64,000 nucleotides of DNA, taken from NCBI RefSeq assembly GCF_013408095.1, contig NZ_JACBZF010000003.1, forward strand, positions 124,001 to 188,000, written 5' to 3'. The notes beneath the pieces were generated by a model. That model searched no databases and was not told the origin of the DNA. It was given only the letters and a program-made list of their open reading frames with translations. The DNA is from Novosphingobium marinum (GTDB lineage: Bacteria; Pseudomonadota; Alphaproteobacteria; Sphingomonadales; Sphingomonadaceae). A program made the translations under genes and the position numbers. Numbering within the stretch: position 1 is the first letter of the stretch; every line of letters starts with the position of its first letter. Shown in pieces: positions 57,573 to 64,000 of this stretch.

Positions 57573-58358
57573 ATGATCGATCGCATCCGACTCGAAGCCA
57601 TTATCCGGGAAGCCGGGCGAATCGCTCTCGGTGGCTGGCCGGGCGGTGGCCACTCGGTCGAGGTCTGGGAAAAGGCACCTGGCAACCCGGTGTCGGAGGC
57701 CGACCTTGCCGTCGACGCCTTCCTCAAGCGCGAGCTGGGTGCGCTGCTTCCCGCCGCCGGCTGGCTTTCCGAAGAGACGACCGACGCGCCCGAGCGCCTG
57801 CAGGACGGCCTTGTCTGGCTCGTCGACCCGATCGACGGCACGCGCGATTTCATTCGGGGACGGGACGGCTGGGCGATATCGGTCTGCCTCGTGAGCAACG
57901 GTCGCCCGCTGATGGGCTTCCTCTTCGCCCCGACCAGGGACGATTACTGGAGCGCCGAGGCCGGGAAGGGCAGCCGGCGCAACGGCACGCTGCTGGCAGC
58001 AAGCGCGCGGCGCGACCTGAAGGGCGCGCGTGTTCCCGCACATTCGCTCCCACGCGAGGATTCGGACGTGCTCGTCCCCGTCGAACAACCGAACAGCATC
58101 GCCTTGCGGATCGCGATGGTTGCTTCCGACGAGGCCGACATGGTTGCGACGCTTCGGTGGGGCTTCGAGTGGGATATTGCCGCGGCGGGCCTGATCGCGC
58201 GTGAGGCAGGCGCGGCGGTGACGGATGCTTTCGGTGCGCCGCTCAACTACAACAAGCGCGACCCGCGCGCCTTCGGTGTGCTGGTGACGGCCCCGGCCAT
58301 GCATGCGCAGGCGGTCGGATACCTGTCCGAACGCGCAGCGCGGCTGTCACAGCTCTGA
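57573..58358 (+). CDS. Inositol monophosphatase-family phosphatase (CysQ-like)
   Basis: The 261-residue protein has the IMPase metal motifs [13 protein letters not shown] ending [26 protein letters not shown] and [17 protein letters not shown]. Family members hydrolyse 3'-phosphoadenosine-5'-phosphate, inositol phosphates or related compounds; CysQ is the nearest likely name. It is monocistronic, divergent from sucC, with a terminator hairpin after its stop. Confidence 0.85.
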   Translation: MIDRIRLEAIIREAGRIALGGWPGGGHSVEVWEKAPGNPVSEADLAVDAFLKRELGALLPAAGWLSEETTDAPERLQDGLVWLVDPIDGTRDFIRGRDGWAISVCLVSNGRPLMGFLFAPTRDDYWSAEAGKGSRRNGTLLAASARRDLKGARVPAHSLPREDSDVLVPVEQPNSIALRIAMVASDEADMVATLRWGFEWDIAAAGLIAREAGAAVTDAFGAPLNYNKRDPRAFGVLVTAPAMHAQAVGYLSERAARLSQL

Positions 58359-58375
58359 CGTTCCCGAAAAGCGAA

Positions 58376-58396
58376 GGGCCGGCGCATGGCCGGCCC
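58376..58396. terminator. Terminator between CysQ-like and OmpA genes
   Basis: GGGCCGGC (58376-58383) pairs with GCCGGCCC (58389-58396), loop GCATG. On the minus strand it is followed by TTCGCTTTTC, so it best serves the OmpA gene, and it may act both ways. Confidence 0.65.
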
Positions 58397-58422
58397 CTGC
58401 CACATCATCGTAAGCGGCTAGC

Positions 58423-59106
58423 TCAGTTCGCCGCCTGGACCTCGTCGGTCGTTACCGGCGTGATCTTGATCTCGACACGGCGGTTCAGCGCGCGGCCTTC
58501 CGGCGTCGAGTTGTCGGCGACCGGATAGGATTCGCCGAAGCCCTGGGTCTGGATACGCGCGGAATTGACTCCCCGCGAAATCAGGTAGCGTGCAACCGCG
58601 TCCGCGCGACGCTTGGACAGGTCCATGTTGTAGGCATCGGACCCGGTCGAGTCGGTGTGGCCGTAGACGTCGATCAGGCTGTCCGGGTACTGCTGCAGGT
58701 TCTGCGCGATCTGGTTGAGCGTCGACTGGAAGGTCGGGCTGATCGTGCTGCTGTCGACCGCGAAGGTCACGCCGTCGGGCAGGTTGACGAGGATGGCCTC
58801 ACCGTCGCCCACTTCGGTCACGTCGATGCCGGAACCGGCAGTCTGCTCGCGGAGTTCCTTGATCTGCTTGTCCATCTGGTAGCCGACCGCGGCACCTGCC
58901 ACGCCGCCGATGCCGGCGCCGAGGATGCGGGCCGTCTTGCCGCCGATTACGCTGCCCAGAAGGTATCCGAGGCCGGCCCCGCCGACACCGCCGATCGCGG
59001 TTCGCGAGACTTTCTGCTCGCCGGTGTTCGGATCGGTTACGCAGGCGGAAACGGTAACCAGCGAGAACGCTGCGAAACCGGACAACAGCAGGCGAGACTT
59101 TTTCAT
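58423..59106 (-). CDS. OmpA-family outer-membrane lipoprotein
   Basis: The 227-residue protein has a lipoprotein signal (LLLSGFAAFSLVTVSAC), a Gly-rich glycine-zipper-like domain (GGVGGAGLGYLLGSVIGG) and a C-terminal OmpA peptidoglycan-binding domain. The OmpA core is IDVYGHTDSTGSDAYNMDLS and LNRRVEIKITP. It likely anchors the outer membrane to peptidoglycan, like YiaD or Pal-related lipoproteins. It is monocistronic and followed by a hairpin terminator. Confidence 0.93.
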   Translation of the reverse strand: MKKSRLLLSGFAAFSLVTVSACVTDPNTGEQKVSRTAIGGVGGAGLGYLLGSVIGGKTARILGAGIGGVAGAAVGYQMDKQIKELREQTAGSGIDVTEVGDGEAILVNLPDGVTFAVDSSTISPTFQSTLNQIAQNLQQYPDSLIDVYGHTDSTGSDAYNMDLSKRRADAVARYLISRGVNSARIQTQGFGESYPVADNSTPEGRALNRRVEIKITPVTTDEVQAAN

Positions 59107-59272
59107 TTTGATCCCTTCCTCTCAAGCATCGGAAAATGTGACCTAGTGAACATTGATGGCGCTTGAATTGCAACTTCGTCAACGTTTGTTGCCCTGTCCG
59201 GTTCCACAATCCGCCATTCGCGCGATGCTTGGCCTTCGCCTTGCCGGTCCTTTCTGCTAGCGCTCCGGAATT

Positions 59273-60613
59273 GTGACGCCGTTTCCATGGTCCGACGTCC
59301 TCGTCATCGCGGGGCTTATCCTTCTTAATGGCCTGTTTGCCATGTCGGAACTGGCGATCGTTTCGGCGCGCCGGTCGCGGCTGAGCGTGTCCGCTGAGCG
59401 CGGCAGCAGTGCGGCAAGGACGGCTCTTGCGCTGGCGGCCGATCCGGGCAGGTTCCTGTCCACCGTCCAGATCGGCATTACCCTGATCGCCATCGTGTCG
59501 GGTGCCTATTCGGGAGCCAGCCTCGGCGGGCCGCTGGGCGAACGGCTCGTCGCGATAGGTGTTCCGCAAGACGTCTCGGGCGAGGCCGGCTTCGCGCTTG
59601 CCATCATCGCCACGACCTATTTCAGTCTCGTCATCGGAGAACTGGTACCCAAGCAGCTCGCCCTGCGCGCCGCCGAGCCCATAGCGATCGTTATGGCCCG
59701 CCCGATGGCCTGGCTCGCGAAGGCGATGGCACCCTTCGTCTGGCTGCTCGACCGTTCCTCGGCACTGGTCCTCAGCATTCTCTCGGTCCGGCGCTCCGGC
59801 GACGAGAAGCTGACTGCCGAGGAACTGCACATGATCTTCGCCGAAGCGACGCGTTCCGGCCTCATCGAGGAAGAGGAACGCGCGATGATGACCGGCATCC
59901 TGCGCATTGCCGAACGCCCCGTGCGTGAATTGATGACGCCGCGCACCGAACTGCACTGGATCGACCGCGAGGCCAGCGAATCGGAATTGCGCGCGCGAAT
60001 CAAGGAATCGCCGCATTCGCTGCTTCCCGTGGCGGACGGTACCGCCGACACCATAGTCGGCGTGCTCAAGGTGCGCGAAGTGCTCGCGCTGCTGCTGGCC
60101 GGGCGCAAGGTCAGCATCGGCCGGCTGATGAAGAAGGCCGAGATCATCCCCGACCAGCTCGACGCGATGGATGCGCTTCGCATCCTCCAGCAGGCCGAAG
60201 TGGCGATGGCTATGGTCCACGACGAGTACGGCCATTTCGAAGGCGTCGTCACGCCCAACGATATCCTTGCCGCGATCGCGGGCAGTTTCGCCAGCCACCA
60301 GGACGAGGGTGACGAGCCGATGGTCGTCGAGCGCGAGGACGGTTCGCTGCTGGTATCGGGAGCGATGCCGGCGGACGCCTTGTCGGACCGGCTCGACCTC
60401 GAGCTGCCCGAGGATCGCGAATTCGCGACGGCAGCGGGATATGCGCTCTGGATCCTGAAGCGCCTTCCCAAGGAAGGCGAGCATTTCAGCGATCAGGGAT
60501 GGCGGTTCGAGATCGTCGACATGGACGGCCTCAAGATCGACAAGCTGCTCGTCAGCATGATCGCCGAGCCGGTAGAGACGGCTTTGGAGTCGCCGTCACC
60601 GGGCGAAGGCTGA
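59273..60613 (+). CDS. Haemolysin-family CNNM/CBS domain transporter
   Basis: The 446-residue protein has an N-terminal DUF21/CNNM membrane domain (MSELAIVSARRSRLSVSAER and VIGELVPKQLALRAAEP), tandem CBS domains (about 205-330; RELMTPRTELHWID, EYGHFEGVVTPNDIL) and a C-terminal CorC_HlyC domain. Relatives transport Mg2+ or other divalent cations and are wrongly named haemolysins. The start is GTG 59273. It is convergent with the DUF3035 gene. Confidence 0.93.
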   Translation: MTPFPWSDVLVIAGLILLNGLFAMSELAIVSARRSRLSVSAERGSSAARTALALAADPGRFLSTVQIGITLIAIVSGAYSGASLGGPLGERLVAIGVPQDVSGEAGFALAIIATTYFSLVIGELVPKQLALRAAEPIAIVMARPMAWLAKAMAPFVWLLDRSSALVLSILSVRRSGDEKLTAEELHMIFAEATRSGLIEEEERAMMTGILRIAERPVRELMTPRTELHWIDREASESELRARIKESPHSLLPVADGTADTIVGVLKVREVLALLLAGRKVSIGRLMKKAEIIPDQLDAMDALRILQQAEVAMAMVHDEYGHFEGVVTPNDILAAIAGSFASHQDEGDEPMVVEREDGSLLVSGAMPADALSDRLDLELPEDREFATAAGYALWILKRLPKEGEHFSDQGWRFEIVDMDGLKIDKLLVSMIAEPVETALESPSPGEG

Positions 60614-60635
60614 CCGACGCGAACCGGTTCCGGAC

Positions 60636-61046
60636 CTAGCCGCCGGCCTGGGTGCGAGCTTCGCGGCCGTCGCCTTCCGGCGCTGCGAGAATGTCGCGCG
60701 TCACCGAGCCCTTGGCGACGGTGTTGGTCGCGACGTCGCCGACACTCGAACGGATGCCAGGAGCTGATTCTCCGGCCATGCTCAGCGTGTTCGTCTCGAT
60801 GCCGCTGCGAGCGGAGGGGCCGCCGAACAGCGCGTCGAGCGTCTGTTCCTGCAGGGTGCCTTCGGCAGGGCGCGGCTCGCCCTGACCCGGAGGCTGCAGC
60901 GAGAAGTCGGGCGGAACGACCAGCGGGCTCTTGCGCTGGACCGCGAACTCGTCGGGCCGTTCGCGATTGAACAGTCCGCCGCTGCTGCACGCCGAAAGCG
61001 CGACGGCAAGCGTCGTTGCGGTGATCAGGGCCTTGGTGGTCTTCAT
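60636..61046 (-). CDS. DUF3035 lipoprotein
   Basis: The 136-residue protein has a lipoprotein signal (LITATTLAVALSACSSGG) and the DUF3035 core PDEFAVQRKSPLVVPPDFSL and LQEQTLDALFGG. The family is restricted mainly to alphaproteobacteria and its function is unknown. The ATG at 61046 overlaps the lspA stop by 4 nt, so it is coupled to lspA, whose product is required for lipoprotein signal removal. Confidence 0.9.
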   Translation of the reverse strand: MKTTKALITATTLAVALSACSSGGLFNRERPDEFAVQRKSPLVVPPDFSLQPPGQGEPRPAEGTLQEQTLDALFGGPSARSGIETNTLSMAGESAPGIRSSVGDVATNTVAKGSVTRDILAAPEGDGREARTQAGG

Positions 61047-61564
61047 GATTGGCTCTCCGGGGCCGTGGTCGCTGTCTCTTCGGGCTTTTCGCGCGAAAGC
61101 AGCGAGCGGGCAATGATAATCAGGACGCCGATGGTAATCGCGGCATCGGCAATGTTGAAAATGAGGAACGGGCGGAAATCGCCGAAATGCAGGTCCGCAA
61201 AGTCGACGACATAGCCGAAGCGCACACGGTCCCGGATGTTGCCGAGCGCTCCGCCGAGCACGAGCCCGAGCGCGACGATCTCGTACATCGCCTTTTCGCG
61301 CAGCATCCAGACAAGCACCGCGATCGAGATGATCCCGGTCAGCGCGACCAGCATCCAGCGCATCTCGGGCGACTGTGCGGTCAGCATGCCGAGCGAAACG
61401 CCGAAATTCTGCGTCCACCGCAAGTCGAAGAAGGGCAGAATCTCGATCACGCCGACGGTACGTAGGTCGAGCGGGCCGAGCATGAGCCACTTGACGAACT
61501 GGTCGGCCACGAAAATCGCTGCCGCCAGCGCGAGACCGGTCATGCGCCGTCCGCGCAGTGTCAT
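61043..61564 (-). CDS. lspA: Lipoprotein signal peptidase
   Basis: LspA cleaves prolipoproteins in the inner membrane. The 173-residue protein has four predicted helices. The catalytic Asp motifs are GNIRDRVRFGYVVDF and FNIADAAITIG, and WTQNFGVSLGM is the N-terminal family segment. ATG 61564 overlaps the ileS stop by 4 nt. A longer in-frame start would lie inside ileS. It is in the common ileS-lspA order. Confidence 0.96.
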   Translation of the reverse strand: MTLRGRRMTGLALAAAIFVADQFVKWLMLGPLDLRTVGVIEILPFFDLRWTQNFGVSLGMLTAQSPEMRWMLVALTGIISIAVLVWMLREKAMYEIVALGLVLGGALGNIRDRVRFGYVVDFADLHFGDFRPFLIFNIADAAITIGVLIIIARSLLSREKPEETATTAPESQS

Positions 61565-64000
61565 TGCGCGCCCTCCAGCGAGGCGACGACGCTTTCGCAC
61601 CGGCCGCACAATTCGCCGTCCGACCCGACTTCGGGAAGGTGGCGCCAGCAGCGACCGCACTTGTGATGGGACGTACGCGAGACGGACACGTCGTCGCCTT
61701 GCCCGCGCGCGACTGACGCGGTGATGAACAATTCCTCTAGATCTGCCTCTGGCGCCGCTCCCGGAACCGTCACCTCGGCCTCGAGGCTCGAGCGGACGAC
61801 TTTCTCGCGCCGTAGCGGCTCGATCGCCTCGTTCACGTCCTCGCGCAAGTCGCGCAGCGCCTTCCACCGCGCCCGGTCCGCCTCGACCTCCGGAACTTCC
61901 GGCCATTCGAGCAGGTGGATGCTGCCGGCATCGGGGAAGCGTGTCTGCCAGACCTCCTCGGCGGTGAACACGAGGACTGGCGCGGCGTAGCGGACGAGCG
62001 CATGGAACAGCGCGTCGAGCACGGTGCGATAGGCGCGACGCCCGGGATCGTCCGGCGCGTCGCAGTAGAGACAGTCCTTGCGGATGTCGAAGAAGAAGGC
62101 CGACAGGTCCTCGTTGCAGAAATCGACGAGCGCGCGGGTGTAATCGTTGAAGTCGAACTCGTCGACGCAGCCGCGCAGCTTGCCGTCAAGATCGCCGAGC
62201 AGCGCCAGCACGTATCGTTCGAGCTCGGGCATTTCGGCGATTTCGACCCGCTCGCTTTCGTCGAAGTCGGCGAGCGCGCCCAGCAGGTAGCGGAACGTGT
62301 TGCGCAGCTTGCGGTACTGGTCCGCCACGCCCTTCAGGATCTGGTCGCCGATGCGGTGGTCTTCGGTATAGTCGACCGAAAGTGCCCAGAGCCGGATGAT
62401 GTCCGCGCCGTACTGCTCCATGACCTGCAGCGGGCTTACCGTATTGCCCTTGGACTTCGACATCTTCTCGCCCCTGGCATCCATCGTGAAGCCATGGGTG
62501 AGGACTGCCTTGTAGGGCGCGCGACCACGAGTGCCGCACGATTCGAGGAGCGAGGACTGGAACCAGCCGCGATGCTGGTCCGACCCTTCGAGGTAGAGGT
62601 CGGCCGGGCTGCGCAGTTCGGGCCACTTGCCGCTTTCGAGGACGAAGGCGTGCGTCGATCCCGAATCGAACCAGACGTCGAGGATGTCGGTGATCCGCTC
62701 GAAATCCTCGATATTGTAGCCATCGCCGAGCAGCGCCTGCGCGTTTTCGTCCGACCAGGCATCGACGCCGCCGTTCCTTATCGCCGTGACGATGCGGGCG
62801 TTGACTTGCGGATCGGCGAGATACTGGCCGGACTTGCGATCGACGAACAGCGTGATCGGCACGCCCCAGGCGCGCTGGCGAGACAGGACCCAGTCGGGCC
62901 GGCCCTCGACCATGCTGCCGATGCGGTTGCGGCCCTTTGCGGGCACGAAGCGCGTTTCGGCAAGCGCACCCAGCGCCGTTTCGCGCAGCGTCCGGTCGCC
63001 GTGTGCCTGCATCGGCTTGTCCATCGGTACGAACCACTGCGGCGTGCAGCGGAAGATGATCTTCTTCTTCGAGCGCCAGCTATGTGGATAAGAATGTTGA
63101 TAATCTGCGGACGCACTGAGCAAAGCTCCAGCGGACTTGAGGTCTTCGCAAATCGGCCCGCCGGTGCCGTCATCGCCCGGCGGCGCGTTCAGGTTCGGAT
63201 TGATGACCGCGCGGCGGCGTTCGTCGCTGCCGCCCAGCCACGGCCAATCGTCGCGGTAGAGCCCGTCCGGCCCGACCGCGAAGACAGGTTCCAGCCCGTG
63301 CGCCTTGCACAGGTCGAAATCGTCCTCGCCGTGGTCGGGCGCCATGTGGACGAGGCCGGTGCCGCTGTCGGTCGTCACGAAGTCCGACCCGTCGAGCAGC
63401 GGGCGCGGTCGGGCGAAGAACTCGCTCTCGGGCAATGCATCCGCCATCGGGTGGCGGGCCTTCGTGCCGGCAAGTTCGGAGCCCTTGAGGCGCTTCAGGA
63501 TATGCGGGACGAGCAGCGTTTCCTCGCCCGCTTCGGACGCCTCGACCTTGTCGTGCACGAGGCTGCGCATGCGTGCGACGAGCTTTTCGAGCAGGACCTC
63601 TGCGACGAGCACCTTGCGCCCTACCTGCGAGCGTGCACCCGGTTCCGCGGAGGGGTGCGCCTTTGCTCCGTACCCCTCCGGTTCGGCATCGAATGCGACG
63701 AGCACGTAGTCGACATCCGACCCGTAGGCGATCGCCTGGTTGACCGGGATCGTCCAGGGCGTGGTCGTCCAGATCACCGCGTGCGCGCCGACCAGTTCGT
63801 CGACCGCGCTCTCGACGATCTCGAACGCGACGTCGATCTGGGTCGAGACGATGTCCTCGTACTCGACCTCGGCCTCGGCGAGCGCGGTCTTCTCGACGGG
63901 CGACCACATCACCGGCTTCGCGCCGCGATAGAGCATGCCGCTTTCGGCAAACTTCAGGAGTTCGGCCACGATCAGCGACTCGGCGGCGAAGTCCATCGTC
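61561..64000 (-). CDS. ileS: Isoleucyl-tRNA synthetase, N-terminal part outside the window
   Basis: IleS charges tRNA-Ile. The visible part (about 813 residues) includes the editing domain (GAHAVIWTTTPWTIPVNQAI), the catalytic lysine motif GEKMSKSKGN, and a C-terminal zinc-binding end with CGRCWRHLPEVGSDG and LCGRCESVV. The frame is open to base 64000, so the HIGH motif and true start lie beyond the right edge. lspA and DUF3035 follow in overlapping order. Confidence 0.97.
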   Translation of the reverse strand, partial: TMDFAAESLIVAELLKFAESGMLYRGAKPVMWSPVEKTALAEAEVEYEDIVSTQIDVAFEIVESAVDELVGAHAVIWTTTPWTIPVNQAIAYGSDVDYVLVAFDAEPEGYGAKAHPSAEPGARSQVGRKVLVAEVLLEKLVARMRSLVHDKVEASEAGEETLLVPHILKRLKGSELAGTKARHPMADALPESEFFARPRPLLDGSDFVTTDSGTGLVHMAPDHGEDDFDLCKAHGLEPVFAVGPDGLYRDDWPWLGGSDERRRAVINPNLNAPPGDDGTGGPICEDLKSAGALLSASADYQHSYPHSWRSKKKIIFRCTPQWFVPMDKPMQAHGDRTLRETALGALAETRFVPAKGRNRIGSMVEGRPDWVLSRQRAWGVPITLFVDRKSGQYLADPQVNARIVTAIRNGGVDAWSDENAQALLGDGYNIEDFERITDILDVWFDSGSTHAFVLESGKWPELRSPADLYLEGSDQHRGWFQSSLLESCGTRGRAPYKAVLTHGFTMDARGEKMSKSKGNTVSPLQVMEQYGADIIRLWALSVDYTEDHRIGDQILKGVADQYRKLRNTFRYLLGALADFDESERVEIAEMPELERYVLALLGDLDGKLRGCVDEFDFNDYTRALVDFCNEDLSAFFFDIRKDCLYCDAPDDPGRRAYRTVLDALFHALVRYAAPVLVFTAEEVWQTRFPDAGSIHLLEWPEVPEVEADRARWKALRDLREDVNEAIEPLRREKVVRSSLEAEVTVPGAAPEADLEELFITASVARGQGDDVSVSRTSHHKCGRCWRHLPEVGSDGELCGRCESVVASLEGAQ

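Overview
The window is GC-rich, densely packed chromosomal DNA from an alphaproteobacterium, most likely order Sphingomonadales and plausibly Erythrobacteraceae. That placement is an inference from gene content: TrcR (DUF1013), the CtrA inhibitor SciP (DUF1153), DUF1192, Coq7-type ubiquinone synthesis, a Mg-type HemB, and the proA-nadD-rsfS-rlmH-envC-ctpA order. No rRNA, tRNA, CRISPR array, insertion sequence or prophage was recognised. Both window ends cut genes: hemB at the left and ileS at the right.

Layout. 1-4.5 kb: a tightly overlapping run of hemB, a GNAT acetyltransferase, a membrane spermidine-synthase-like fusion, a gamma carbonic anhydrase and DUF167. 4.5-8.4 kb (minus strand): a DUF1275 membrane protein, a truncated haemoglobin, and an ATP-dependent ligase / metallo-beta-lactamase exonuclease repair pair. 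8.4-16 kb: an EF-hand lipoprotein, ClpA with DUF1192, a quinone reductase and GST pair, TrcR and FadD. 16-24.6 kb: bactofilin with an M23 endopeptidase, facing proA, nadD, rsfS, rlmH, an EnvC-like factor, CtpA, DsbB and Coq7.

24.6-38.2 kb is the most distinctive region. A response regulator with a winged-helix output faces a second winged-helix gene across about 660 bp of AT-richer DNA. The second regulator leads a TolC / ABC exporter / HlyD type I secretion system, followed by two large acidic surface proteins. One (641 aa) has a mid-N-terminal membrane helix and four cadherin-like repeats. The other (1216 aa) has RTX-like GxGDD repeats, almost no lysine, a single cysteine, and is followed by a strong terminator. 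The simplest reading is a dedicated exporter with a candidate S-layer or surface-coat protein and its anchor or adhesin.

38.4-64 kb is mostly housekeeping: FabI with a YihY protein, a CbpA-like J-protein, PdxH, a CDF metal exporter, a PhzF protein, a class C serine hydrolase lipoprotein, MnmA, SciP, an RND efflux pair, DUF445, a second GNAT protein, EtfBA, SucC without an adjacent SucD, a CysQ-like phosphatase, an OmpA lipoprotein, a CNNM/CBS protein, and the ileS-lspA-DUF3035 run. Many neighbours share ATGA or GTGA stop/start overlaps, implying coupled translation.
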